NCBI GenBank assembly: GCA_013360875.1
Contig: JABWAU010000015.1
Span: forward strand, 1-44,593
Source of the DNA: Anaerolineales bacterium
GTDB taxonomy: Bacteria; Chloroflexota; Anaerolineae; Anaerolineales; Villigracilaceae
Length of the DNA stretch: 44,593 bases
Direction of reading: 5' to 3'
Within the stretch, counting starts at the first letter, position 1; every line of letters starts with the position of its first letter. The position numbers and the translations under genes were made by a program. Under the pieces are notes generated by a model. That model was not told the DNA's origin. It ran no database searches and saw only the letters and a list, made by a program, of their open reading frames with translations. Below, in pieces: positions 34,123 to 42,209 of the stretch.

Positions 34123-35049
34123 GTGAACAGTCAAGACGTAAAGAATGCCATCTCAGGGGTGCTGGTCGTGGACAAGCCCGTTGGAATGACATCCCATGAC
34201 GTAGTGCAGGCTATTCGTAACGGAACCGGACTGCGACGCGCGGGGCATACCGGCACGTTGGATCCGCGCGCCTCCGGTGTGCTTGTCATTCTGGTCGGAC
34301 CGGCCGTGCGTTTGAGCGAGTACGTTTCCGCTTCGGATAAAAGATATCAAGCCATCATCCGTCTGGGCGGCCGGACCGACACCTTCGACGCGGACGGCAA
34401 ATTCACGCAGACAAACCAACCGATCAACATTACCGAAGAGCAATTCGAGGAAGTGTTGAAGACCTTCATCGGCGAGATCGAACAGACCCCGCCTCCCTAT
34501 TCCGCCGTCAAGGTGCAGGGACGCAAAGCCTATGAAATGGCGCGCAAGGGCGAGGAGGTCGAACTGGAACCGCGCAAGATCACGGTGCATCACCTGGAAG
34601 TGCTGGAATGGGCGCCGCCGGAAGTGGTGATTGACGTGCATTGTTCTTCCGGCACGTACGTCCGTTCACTGGCGAACGATCTGGGCGAGAAACTCGGCTG
34701 CGGGGCGTATCTCGTCGGCCTGCGCCGCACCAAAAGCGGACGCTTTTCCCTGCGCGACGCAGTGCCCCTGCGAAAATTGCAGGAAGCCTTCCACGCGGGC
34801 AACTGGTATCAATATTTGATCCCCGCCGCGGAAGCGCTGGGCGATTGGGCTGCCATCGAACTCAGCCCGGATGACGTGGAGGGCGTGCGCCACGGTCACC
34901 GCGTAAAAGCCAAAGCGGATACGCCCGTCGGCACCCGCGTACGCGGCGTCAGCACACAGGGCGAATTGGTCGCGCTGATGGAATGCGTGATCGGCGAGGA
35001 CGGCGAACCAGCCTGGCAGCCGAAGAAGGTGTTCTTCACCAGCGATTAG
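34123..35049 (+). CDS. truB: tRNA pseudouridine(55) synthase TruB
   Basis: TruB makes pseudouridine 55 in the T-loop of nearly all tRNAs. The 308-residue protein has the catalytic motif GHTGTLDPRASGVL with nucleophile D47, the YQAIIRLGGRTDTFDADG strand, and QTPPPYSAVKVQGRKAYEMA. The C-terminal PUA-like part is present. It starts at GTG 34123 after a perfect AGGAGG. With trmFO in the same window, two enzymes that modify the T-loop are present. It precedes ribF, as in many bacteria. Confidence 0.95.
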   Translation: MNSQDVKNAISGVLVVDKPVGMTSHDVVQAIRNGTGLRRAGHTGTLDPRASGVLVILVGPAVRLSEYVSASDKRYQAIIRLGGRTDTFDADGKFTQTNQPINITEEQFEEVLKTFIGEIEQTPPPYSAVKVQGRKAYEMARKGEEVELEPRKITVHHLEVLEWAPPEVVIDVHCSSGTYVRSLANDLGEKLGCGAYLVGLRRTKSGRFSLRDAVPLRKLQEAFHAGNWYQYLIPAAEALGDWAAIELSPDDVEGVRHGHRVKAKADTPVGTRVRGVSTQGELVALMECVIGEDGEPAWQPKKVFFTSD

Positions 35050-35112
35050 CGGCGGCTCATTCCGACGTTTTCGGTGAATGACGATGTTCCGCAATAAAGC
35101 GCAACTTCCGTT

Positions 35113-36033
35113 ATGTTGCATTTTCGTTCCCTCGAGGAAGTTACCCTCCCCGCTTCGTGGCTGACCGTCGGCGTGTTCGACGGCGTCCACCGCGGACATC
35201 AACGGATCATCAACAGACTTGTGGCAGGCGCCCATGAAAATGGGCTGCCTGCCGTTGTTTTGACGTTCGATCCGCACCCGGCAAAATTCTTCGGGCGCGG
35301 CGACATCAAACTGCTGACGTTGCCCGGCGAACGCGCCCGGCTGCTCGGGGATTTGGGCGTGGACGTGGTGGTCACCCATCCGTTCAACAGGGACGTGGCG
35401 AACACCACCGCCTACGATTTCATGAAATACCTGAAATCCCGCATCGGACTCACCCACATCCTGCTCGGCTACGATTCGACCCTCGGCAAGGACCGCGAGG
35501 GCAACGCCTCGCGCCTGTCCGAGATCGGCGCGGAGTTGGGATATGCCGTCGAGGTGATATCAGCCCTGGGCGACGAAAGCGGCGTAATCTCGTCCACGGA
35601 GATCCGCAAATTGATAACGGTCGGGAAGGTCGCCGAAGCCGCTCGCCTGATGGCACATCCGTATGCCTTGCAGGGAATGGTTTCGCGCGGCGATCAACGC
35701 GGCAAGGCGATCGGCTTCCCGACCGCGAACCTGGCTTATGCGCGCGAAAAGGTCGTCCCTGCCGGGGGGATCTATGCCTGCTGGGCGTATCTTGGCAGGG
35801 AGAAACATCAAGCCGCGGTCAATATCGGGACGAACCCAACCTTCACGCCCGATAAAACGACCCTGAACGTGGAGGCATATCTCCTCGACTTCGATCGGGA
35901 CATCTACGGCGAAGTCCTGCAATTGGAGTTCGCGGCGCGCCTGCGCGATGAGTTGAAATATGATTCGGTAGCGGCATTGGTCGAACAGATCAGACGCGAC
36001 GTGGAGCAGACGAGGGAGGTCTTGCGACGATAG
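35113..36033 (+). CDS. ribF: Bifunctional riboflavin kinase/FAD synthetase
   Basis: RibF converts riboflavin to FMN and then to FAD. The 306-residue protein has an N-terminal nucleotidyltransferase domain (WLTVGVFDGVHRGHQRIINR, then LTFDPHP and VVTHPF, then GYDSTLGKDREG and ISSTEIRKL) and a C-terminal kinase domain (GKAIGFPTANL, GGIYACWAYL, VNIGTNPTF, VEAYLLDFDRDIYG). All catalytic parts are present. No clear ribosome site precedes the ATG. A strong terminator lies 30 nt after the stop, closing the translation cluster. Confidence 0.95.
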   Translation: MLHFRSLEEVTLPASWLTVGVFDGVHRGHQRIINRLVAGAHENGLPAVVLTFDPHPAKFFGRGDIKLLTLPGERARLLGDLGVDVVVTHPFNRDVANTTAYDFMKYLKSRIGLTHILLGYDSTLGKDREGNASRLSEIGAELGYAVEVISALGDESGVISSTEIRKLITVGKVAEAARLMAHPYALQGMVSRGDQRGKAIGFPTANLAYAREKVVPAGGIYACWAYLGREKHQAAVNIGTNPTFTPDKTTLNVEAYLLDFDRDIYGEVLQLEFAARLRDELKYDSVAALVEQIRRDVEQTREVLRR

Positions 36034-36062
36034 GCGCGCGACTTGCGAATGATCGAGCAAAG

Positions 36063-36089
36063 GACCAGGTTGTAAGACCTGGTCTTTTT
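36063..36089 (+). terminator. Intrinsic terminator of ribF
   Basis: Perfect 8-bp stem GACCAGGT/ACCTGGTC with a TGTAAG loop and five T residues. It follows ribF by 29 nt and probably ends the nusA-ribF transcription unit. The 200 nt beyond it, up to the ABC ATPase gene, hold no convincing gene. Confidence 0.92.
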
Positions 36090-36288
36090 GATTTCAGAAA
36101 AGGGTAAATAGGGGCATGAAGTGGAAACGGTCAGATACTCCGTTACTGAAAAACATTCACCGCGAAGGATTGCCAGCATGAAGAATCGGACTCGGAAGTA
36201 CCTTGATAGGGCGTTGGATACCATCAAAGTTGCTGAGGCTGATCCTGACATGCACAAGCCAGAAATGGCTGCTGGGCGCGACGCGCCC

Positions 36289-37197
36289 TCACCGCGCCAA
36301 CGAAATAAACACATCCTCCAGCGTTGGCTCACCTACAGCGATATCTTTCACATTCACATTTTTCCCCTTCAATGCTTTCAACAGGTCATCTTTCCTCTTT
36401 CCTCTTTTCGTGATCGTCCGTAAATGATCGCCAGCCAGCCCCACTCGTAACACCCCTTCAATCTCAGGCAACGCCTCCAGCCCTGCTTCCAGCGGCTCGG
36501 CGTACACCTCCCACACGTCGCCAGGGATGATGTCGCGCTTCAGGTTGGAGGGCGTGTCCATCGCCAGCAGTTTGCCGTTGCGCATGATGCCCACGCGTTC
36601 GCAGTATTCGGCTTCGTCCATGTAGTGCGTTGTGACCAAAATCGTCACGCCGTTATTGGCAAGTTCGTAAATCAAATCCCAGAAGGCGCGTCGGGCGGTG
36701 GGGTCAACTCCCGATGTCGGTTCGTCGAGGAAGAGCAGTTTCGGTTCATGCACCAAAGCGATGCCCAGCGCCAACCTCTGCCGCCAGCCGGCGGAGAGAG
36801 TCTGCGTCAGCGTGGACTCATGCCCATTGAGCCCGACCAGGTCAAGGGTCCGTGCGATGCGGGCTTTGTCGCGAATCCCATACACGCCGCCGTAAAAGGT
36901 CAGATTTTCCAGCACAGTCAGGTCATCGTAGATTGCAAACTTCTGCGACATATATCCCGAGCGGGCGCGCACTTGCTCACTTTGACGGAACGCGTCGAAT
37001 CCCAACACGGTTGCCTTGCCCTCGCTGGGTTCGAGCAAGCCGAGCAGCATGCGGATGGTTGTGGTCTTGCCCGAGCCGTTCGGACCGAGATAGCCAACCA
37101 CTTCCCCTTCGTTCACTTGAAAGTTGATGTGATCCACTGCGACGAAATCGCCAAAGCGCCGCGTGAGATTTTCGACCAGGATGACGGGTTCGTTCAT
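36289..37197 (-). CDS. ABC-2 exporter ATPase, catalytic subunit
   Basis: A 302-residue ABC ATPase. Walker A is GPNGSGKTTTIRMLLGLLEP, the signature is TLSAGWRQRLALGIALVHEP, Walker B is LLFLDEPTSGVDP, and the switch histidine is intact in LVTTHYMDEAEYCERVG. This matches the second nucleotide-binding domain of the fused YbhF ATPase. It would drive the permease at 40204 together with the preceding ATPase. Its ATG directly follows the TAA of that gene without any gap, so they are coupled. The C-terminal regulatory part (GLEALPEIEGVLRVGLAGDH) is present. Confidence 0.92.
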   Translation of the reverse strand: MNEPVILVENLTRRFGDFVAVDHINFQVNEGEVVGYLGPNGSGKTTTIRMLLGLLEPSEGKATVLGFDAFRQSEQVRARSGYMSQKFAIYDDLTVLENLTFYGGVYGIRDKARIARTLDLVGLNGHESTLTQTLSAGWRQRLALGIALVHEPKLLFLDEPTSGVDPTARRAFWDLIYELANNGVTILVTTHYMDEAEYCERVGIMRNGKLLAMDTPSNLKRDIIPGDVWEVYAEPLEAGLEALPEIEGVLRVGLAGDHLRTITKRGKRKDDLLKALKGKNVNVKDIAVGEPTLEDVFISLAR

Positions 37198-38187
37198 TTA
37201 TTTGGACTCCGACAATGCAATGAACACATCTTCGAGGACGGGCGGCACGGGACGGAGTTCGTCCACCTGACCGCCTGCGCTTCGTATTTTGGACTTGAGC
37301 CTGCTCAACACGCCCTGAGCCTTTCCCTCGCCGACGCGGATGTGCAGCCTGTCGCCGAATGCCTGCACGTCTTCGACATCTTCATCCTGATGCGCGACAT
37401 GACGGAGGAGATGCAACGGTGAGCCGCGCAGTTCGAGGATGCGTCGGTTGAGGCGGGCGCGCAGGTTGGAGGGCGTGTCCTCAGCGATGAGTTTTCCATC
37501 TTTCATGAACCCAACGCGGTGACAGCGCGAGGCTTCGTCCATGTAGGGGGTGGAGATGAGGACCGCGACGCCCCCCTCGCCCCCCCTCCATCTTCCCCCC
37601 AAATTCCCCAAATTGGGGGAGAGATGGAGAGGGGACGAAACAAGTTTGATGACTAATTGCCAGAAATCCTGCCGCGTGACGGGGTCAACGCCGGTGGTGG
37701 GTTCATCGAGGAGGAGGACGCGGGGTTTGGTCACAAGCGCAGAGGCCAAGCCGAGTTTTTGCTTCATGCCTCCCGAAAGTTGACCTGCTTTGCGGTCGGT
37801 GAATTTTTCGAGTCCGACGAATTCGAGGATTTCCATGCAGCGCGGGAGCCACTCGTTCGCTTTCAGTCCGCGCACTTCGGCGAAGAAGCGGATGTTTTCG
37901 AGGACGGTCAGGTCTTCGTAGAGGGAAAATCTCTGCGAGAGGTAGCCGAACTGCGAGCGCGCCTGTTCGGTTTGTTTGTTGATGTCGTAGCCGCAGATCT
38001 TCACGTCGCCGGCATCCGCTTTGAGCGCGCCGACGAGCAGGCGGATGGTGGTGGTTTTGCCTGCGCCGTCCGCGCCGACGAGGCCGTAGATTTCGCCCGC
38101 GCGAATGTTTAGTGACACATCATTGACTGCGTGCATGTCGCCAAAGGATTTGCTTATATTTGTAGCAGAAACAAGAAGGTTAGTCAT
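37198..38187 (-). CDS. ABC-2 exporter ATPase with altered switch residue and inserted repeat
   Basis: A 329-residue ABC ATPase matching the first half of YbhF. Walker A GADGAGKTTTIRLLVGALKA (38-57), signature LSGGMKQKLGLASALVTKP and Walker B VLLLDEPTTGVDP are intact. The switch histidine is replaced by proline (VLISTPYMDEASRCHRVG), as is usual for this half. Residues 184-206 (SSPLHLSPNLGNLGGRWRGG and three more) interrupt the strand before that motif and are encoded by a palindromic repeat. The frame stays open. The insert lies between Walker B and the switch, so function may suffer, but this is uncertain. Confidence 0.88.
   Translation of the reverse strand: MTNLLVSATNISKSFGDMHAVNDVSLNIRAGEIYGLVGADGAGKTTTIRLLVGALKADAGDVKICGYDINKQTEQARSQFGYLSQRFSLYEDLTVLENIRFFAEVRGLKANEWLPRCMEILEFVGLEKFTDRKAGQLSGGMKQKLGLASALVTKPRVLLLDEPTTGVDPVTRQDFWQLVIKLVSSPLHLSPNLGNLGGRWRGGEGGVAVLISTPYMDEASRCHRVGFMKDGKLIAEDTPSNLRARLNRRILELRGSPLHLLRHVAHQDEDVEDVQAFGDRLHIRVGEGKAQGVLSRLKSKIRSAGGQVDELRPVPPVLEDVFIALSESK
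37570..37638 (-). repeat. Palindromic repeat inserted in frame in an ABC ATPase gene
   Basis: About 69 bp containing inverted arms around CCCCAAATTCCCCAAATTGG, with TCTCCATCTC matched by AAGATGGAGG, encode residues 184-206. Related ATPases run straight from the KLV strand into VAVLIST. The insertion adds 23 codons and keeps the frame. Confidence 0.65.
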
Positions 38188-38207
38188 TGTCGGGATGGAA
38201 GAATGTT

Positions 38208-38257
38208 AAGAGTCAAAAGTCGAAGGTCAAAGGTCGGTCGGTTGATGGTCAGACTTT
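38208..38257 (+). repeat. Left heptad-repeat array of the four-helix-bundle cassette
   Basis: Four clear 7-bp units of the form NNAGGTC or near it on the plus strand (AAGAGTC, AAAAGTC, GAAGGTC, AAAGGTC) followed by decayed units. The stop codon of the four-helix-bundle gene lies at its inner edge. The array at the other end has the same units on the minus strand. Confidence 0.6.
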
Positions 38258-38659
38258 GTAATCCGCTTCGTCGTCGGAGATGCGGCGCTTTCTCGGGTTG
38301 GATTCCAGATACGCAATGAATTTCGCAATCTGACGGGCGCATGATTCAGCCAGTGAATACGCCTCTTTGAATTGTTCCTCAGCGATGTATTTTTGATCGA
38401 GCGCTACATACAATTGTGCGCGCACTTCGCCAGCCGAGGCTTTTGCCATTCCGAGATAATTGATGAATTGCACATCCGTGCGGCTCTCGAATCCTTCAGC
38501 AATATTACTCATGGCAGAAACGCCCGCGCGGCGAATTTGATCGCGTAAGCCAAAATCCCGATTAAAGCCTGTCTGGTTGCTCAATTCATATACCTTGTTG
38601 GTTAACTGCCGTGCTGTTTTCCAAGCCTCGATCTCCTCGAAACGGGTAATGCCAGCCAT
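38249..38659 (-). CDS. Four-helix-bundle protein (23S rRNA intervening-sequence family)
   Basis: A 136-residue all-helical protein of the family first seen in intervening sequences of 23S rRNA genes, and related to Avd of diversity-generating retroelements. Typical segments are ITRFEEIEAWKTARQLTNKV near the start, GLRDQIRRAGVSAMSNIAEG, and KASAGEVRAQLYVALDQKYI, with a helix later containing SLAESCARQIAKFIAYLESN. Its biochemical role is unknown. The family is often found as single genes in odd places. Here it sits between the HlyD and ATPase genes of an export operon, flanked by inverted heptad arrays. I start at 38659 after AAGGAG. The extra open frame upstream just translates the repeats. 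Confidence 0.88.
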   Translation of the reverse strand: MAGITRFEEIEAWKTARQLTNKVYELSNQTGFNRDFGLRDQIRRAGVSAMSNIAEGFESRTDVQFINYLGMAKASAGEVRAQLYVALDQKYIAEEQFKEAYSLAESCARQIAKFIAYLESNPRKRRISDDEADYKV

Positions 38660-38700
38660 GCTATTCTCCTTTTTGTTACACCAATCTGACTTTGAACGCC

Positions 38701-38777
38701 GACCTTCGACTTGCGACCTGTGACCTTCGACCTGCAACCTTCGACCTGCGACCTTCGACCTGTAACCTTTGATCTTT
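38701..38777 (-). repeat. Right heptad-repeat array of the four-helix-bundle cassette
   Basis: Eleven head-to-tail 7-bp units (GACCTTC, GACCTGC, GACCTGT and variants on the plus strand, so NNAGGTC on the minus strand) run without a break from 38701 to 38777 and enter the stop codon of the HlyD gene. Orientation is opposite to the left array, giving inverted ends. Confidence 0.75.
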
Positions 38778-40122
38778 ACTTGAACACCACATCTGCCGGC
38801 ATGCCAATCTTCAACTTTCCTTCGGTATCTGTGACTTTCAACTTCACCGCAAAGACTGTGCTGCTCCGTCCTTCGACGGTTTGAACATTACGCGGGGTGA
38901 ATTCGGCTTTATCTGCAATGTGGATAATCTCGGCGTCGAAGACGGGGCTTTCGCCCGAGGCAACGTCAATGGTGACGGAGGCAGACTGCCCCAGGCTGAT
39001 TTCGTTGAGGCGCGGTTCAGGAACGTACACGGTAATCGTCAAATCGCTCAGGTTTGCCATCGTCAGCGCCACAGCGCCCGGCTGGATGAATTCGCCAGGT
39101 TCGACGCTGCGCGTGAGAATGACCCCGTCCATGGGGGCATAGACGGTGAGTTTGGACATTTGCGTGTCAATCAACGCCAGGTTCGCTTCGGCGGTCCGCA
39201 CTGCGGCTTGCGCCTGTTCCAGGGCGGCTTTTGCCTGCTCGACGGCTTTTTCAGCGGCGGCAACGGCGGGCGAGTGGAGGCCGGTTTGCAGGGCGCGGAG
39301 GTTGTCTGCGGCGGTATCGTAGATTTCCTGAGCGATGGCAAGATTACTGCGGGCTTCGAGGATGTCGTCTGCCGCGGTGGAGGTCAGCGCGTCATCGTAA
39401 GCCTTTTGTGCGTCCTCAAGGGCGAGTTCAGCCTCGTCGAGGGCGGTCTGCGCGGCGTCGCGCAACTTTTGGCTGTCGGATGCGCCCGAAGTCTTGTCGT
39501 ACACTGCCTTTGCATTTTGATAGGCGATACGCGCCTGATTGAGTGAGGCTTCGATTTCGAGGAACTGCGCGCCGCCTTCGGTCTTTTGCAAGTCATCCAG
39601 TTTTTTCTTGGCATCTTCCAGTTTGAGGGCGGCAGAGTCCACTTCGGCTTGCGCGGCGGCGAGACGCTCCGCTTTGGAGAAGTACCAGACAGGCTGGTCG
39701 AATTGACTCGGTTTGGGCGTACGCCAGACGGCGAGGCGCGTGGCGGCTTCCTGCGCGACCGCGTTGGTGAGGGTCAGTTCGTATTGTTGTTGGGCGGCGG
39801 CGGAGGCGGCGGAGGCGGTGTTGAGGGCGGCTTTGGCAGAGTCGAGTTGGGCGGAGGCAACGGCTCGTTGGGCAGTCAGCAGGCTGTCGTCGAGGGAAAG
39901 AAGCGGGTCTCCCTTCCGAACGGTTTGTCCCTCGGTGACGAAGACATCCTTCACTCTGCCAGCCAGTTCGGGCGCGATGTTGACCTGGGTCGCTTCGATG
40001 ACGCCCGAGGCTTTGAGCGCGCCGTTTTCGTCGGCAGTGAGCGCACCGAAAGCGTAATACAGAATTGCCGAAAGGACGAGCAGGATGACAACGATACGAA
40101 GGGCGAGGGGTGGTTTGTGCAT
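38776..40122 (-). CDS. HlyD-type membrane fusion/adaptor protein
   Basis: A 448-residue periplasmic-side adaptor of ABC-2 exporters of the YbhG type. One N-terminal membrane helix (LRIVVILLVLSAILYYAFGA), then the split biotinyl-lipoyl domain (ASGVIEATQVNIAPELAGRV, matched later by LTVYAPMDGVILTRSVEPGE), a very long coiled coil (about 85-330, Ala-rich), and a beta barrel (SLGQSASVTIDVASG). The AVWRTPKPSQFDQPVWYFSK stretch interrupts the coiled coil. AAGGAG precedes the ATG. The stop codon merges into the heptad array. Works with the permease and the two ATPases. Confidence 0.9.
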   Translation of the reverse strand: MHKPPLALRIVVILLVLSAILYYAFGALTADENGALKASGVIEATQVNIAPELAGRVKDVFVTEGQTVRKGDPLLSLDDSLLTAQRAVASAQLDSAKAALNTASAASAAAQQQYELTLTNAVAQEAATRLAVWRTPKPSQFDQPVWYFSKAERLAAAQAEVDSAALKLEDAKKKLDDLQKTEGGAQFLEIEASLNQARIAYQNAKAVYDKTSGASDSQKLRDAAQTALDEAELALEDAQKAYDDALTSTAADDILEARSNLAIAQEIYDTAADNLRALQTGLHSPAVAAAEKAVEQAKAALEQAQAAVRTAEANLALIDTQMSKLTVYAPMDGVILTRSVEPGEFIQPGAVALTMANLSDLTITVYVPEPRLNEISLGQSASVTIDVASGESPVFDAEIIHIADKAEFTPRNVQTVEGRSSTVFAVKLKVTDTEGKLKIGMPADVVFK

Positions 40123-40138
40123 GGTAGGCTCCTTGTGC

Positions 40139-40194
40139 TGCGTAGGATACGTTCTCTAACGTATCCGTCGGCGTAAGAGAACGCCGGCTACGCA
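40139..40194. repeat. Hairpin cluster, CGTTCTCTAACG family, copy B
   Basis: An outer stem TGCGTA/TACGCA encloses two perfect hairpins, GGATACGTT/AACGTATCC with loop CTCT (40145-40166) and CGGCGT/ACGCCG (40169-40186), forming a three-way junction. It fills the gap between the permease and HlyD genes. Shares ACGTTCTCTAACGT with copy A. Confidence 0.7.
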
Positions 40195-40203
40195 TAGAGG
40201 GGG

Positions 40204-41331
40204 TTAATCGAGACGTTTGCGGAAACGCAACGCGGCGAGGGTCATGATGCCGACCGCGAAGAGGGTCATGGCAAGGACATCGAGTTGAATCATGTCGAGA
40301 CCGACGCCCTTAAGCAGCAGTGAACGAATGATGACGAGGTAATAACGCAGGGGCATGAGATAGGAAATCCATTGCAGGATTTTGGGCATGGCTTCGAGCG
40401 GAAAGAAAAAGCCCGAAAGGAAAATGCTCGGCAGGAGCGTCATCCACACGGTAAGCATGGCTTCCTGCTGGGTGTTGGCGATGGTGGAGGCAAGCAGACC
40501 GATGCCCAGCCCTGTAACCATGAACACGCCTGAAAGCAGGATGATGAGACCCAGATCGCCGCGGATTGGCACGCCAAACCACCAATGTCCCACCGCGAGC
40601 ACTTCGATAGTGTTGAAGAATCCAAGGAGGACATAGGGCATGAGTTTGCCGACGATGAGTTCCCAGGGGCGGATGGGTGTGACGATGAGTTGTTCGATAG
40701 TGCCACGCTCGCGCTCGCGCACCACCGAGGTGGCGGTGAGGATGGCGGCGATGGCGTAGAGAATCATGCCAATCACGCCGGGAATCATGAAGTGCGCGCT
40801 GATGAGGTCGGGGTTGAACCAAACCGTAGTGCGCACTTCGACAGGCGGCTGGACGCGCAGGTTCATGCCGCTGCGTTCGAACCTTTGCATGAGAATGCCC
40901 GTCGAATGCGCCTGCCCGATGAGTTGCGCGGCAGAGAGCGCGGTGGAGGCGCTGGTCGGGTCGGAGCCATCGAGGATGAAGGCGATTTGGGCGTTTCCGT
41001 CAGCGAGGCGCTGGGCGTAATCGGGCGGGATGATGACGGCGGCGCGCGCCTCACCCGACATGATGAGGGTTTCGATTTCGGTTTCTGAATCCACCGCATA
41101 GGCGATGCGGAAGTAATCTGCGGCGCGGTAGGAATCGAGCAGGGCGCGTGATTCCACACTGCGGCTGCGGTCCAGCACCGCCAGCGGGACGTTGCGCACG
41201 TCGTTGGTGGCAGAATAGCCAAGCAGGAACAATTGCATGATAGGGATGACCAAAATCAACACGAGCGTGCGTGTGTCGCGGAAGATTTGGATGAATTCCT
41301 TGCGGATGATGGAGAGGAGGCGGGAGTTCAT
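40204..41331 (-). CDS. ABC-2 type permease
   Basis: A 375-residue permease. After one N-terminal membrane helix (LVLILVIPIMQLFLLGYSAT) comes a large outer domain (about 50-180), then five helices including MIPGVIGMILYAIAAILTAT and FMVTGLGIGLLASTIANTQQ. The cytoplasmic segment VVRERERGTIEQLIVTPIRP is the coupling motif of this family. YbhS/YbhR-type systems usually have two permeases. Only one is present here, so it may form a homodimer. The product is likely an efflux pump for small lipophilic compounds, but the substrate is unknown. Confidence 0.9.
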   Translation of the reverse strand: MNSRLLSIIRKEFIQIFRDTRTLVLILVIPIMQLFLLGYSATNDVRNVPLAVLDRSRSVESRALLDSYRAADYFRIAYAVDSETEIETLIMSGEARAAVIIPPDYAQRLADGNAQIAFILDGSDPTSASTALSAAQLIGQAHSTGILMQRFERSGMNLRVQPPVEVRTTVWFNPDLISAHFMIPGVIGMILYAIAAILTATSVVRERERGTIEQLIVTPIRPWELIVGKLMPYVLLGFFNTIEVLAVGHWWFGVPIRGDLGLIILLSGVFMVTGLGIGLLASTIANTQQEAMLTVWMTLLPSIFLSGFFFPLEAMPKILQWISYLMPLRYYLVIIRSLLLKGVGLDMIQLDVLAMTLFAVGIMTLAALRFRKRLD

Positions 41332-41395
41332 GGAGGCTCCGTATGACAGCAGTTATCAGTAGGCGAGCTACGAATTGCAAATCACGAATCACCAG

Positions 41396-42001
41396 TTACG
41401 GTTTGAGAATGCCATGCAGGAAAATATCCACGTAGGCATCGGCGGCGTCCTTGGGCATGAGTTTACTGATGACGGAATTGGCGATGACCATTTCGGTAAT
41501 GAAGTAGGAAATGATCATGCCAAAAAACGAACGCAGGAACAGGGCAGGGTTAGAAATGCGCAATCCCTTGCGAACTTTGAGCATTTGCTCGAACATGGGT
41601 AGAACTTTGGGCGCGATTTCTTTCAACATCACTGCGCCGTGCCTGCCGTTGAACTCCACCATCTCGATCAGCATGAGTTTGATATAGACAGGGTTGCCGC
41701 CGAGTTCACTCACGGTGATTTTGAAGGCGTTCCGCAGGAATTCCTCCGCGGTCTCGCCGGGCGCTTCCATCACCAACGGCAGGATGCGCTTGTAAGGGTG
41801 CTTATCCACGATGATGGCTTCGAAAATTTCGTCTTTGCTGGCAAAATGATTGTAAATACCCCCCAGTGCCAGCCCAACCTTATCTGCAATCTGTCGCATG
41901 GAGGTGGCGTGATAACCCTGTTCCATGAACAATTCAATCGCGGCATCTTCGATAGCGAGGCGGGTGGCTTCGCCCTTTTTGAGTTTATCCCTGGGCATCA
42001 T
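41396..42001 (-). CDS. TetR-family regulator of the export operon
   Basis: A 201-residue repressor. The helix-turn-helix is at the N-terminus (AAIELFMEQGYHATSMRQIA, then ADKVGLALGGIYNHFASKDE). The C-terminal ligand and dimer domain (about 60-201) has FLRSFFGMIISYFITEMVI near its end. It is first in the operon with the permease 64 bp downstream. Similar operons in E. coli are controlled by the TetR-type CecR. A promoter and operator lie just upstream, so it probably represses itself and the exporter. Confidence 0.93.
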   Translation of the reverse strand: MMPRDKLKKGEATRLAIEDAAIELFMEQGYHATSMRQIADKVGLALGGIYNHFASKDEIFEAIIVDKHPYKRILPLVMEAPGETAEEFLRNAFKITVSELGGNPVYIKLMLIEMVEFNGRHGAVMLKEIAPKVLPMFEQMLKVRKGLRISNPALFLRSFFGMIISYFITEMVIANSVISKLMPKDAADAYVDIFLHGILKP

Positions 42002-42020
42002 GGTTCTCCAACAAAAAAAT

Positions 42021-42069
42021 GAACGTTCGTTCGTTTTTCATTGTAGTCCAACAAGATGAACTTTGTCAA
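42021..42069 (-). promoter_or_regulatory. Promoter and operator of the tetR-exporter operon
   Basis: On the minus strand TTGACA (42064-42069) and TACAAT (42040-42045) are 18 bp apart. Just downstream of the -10 box is the inverted repeat GAACG-TT-CGTTC (42021-42032), placed to overlap the transcription start. This is the usual arrangement for TetR self-repression. Confidence 0.75.
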
Positions 42070-42209
42070 GGTGGGAGATCATCAAATTGGAATGAATCAA
42101 TAAATCCCGCCTGACGGGATCAAGAGGGGAAATTTCCAATCTTTACCTGCAACTCGTCCCCCTGGGCTATAATTTTCGAAAACCGGTTCGACCCATTTTA
42201 GAGGAATCC

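Noticed and set aside
36121-36423. 100-residue open frame starting at GTG between ribF and the ABC ATPase gene
   Set aside because: It runs into the antisense of the ATPase gene, has no ribosome site and matches no family that I recognise. The first 40 residues might be a decayed gene, but the evidence is too thin.
38701-38777. Regular repeats considered as a CRISPR array
   Set aside because: Units are 7 bp, head to tail, without spacers, and no cas genes are near. It is a tandem array.
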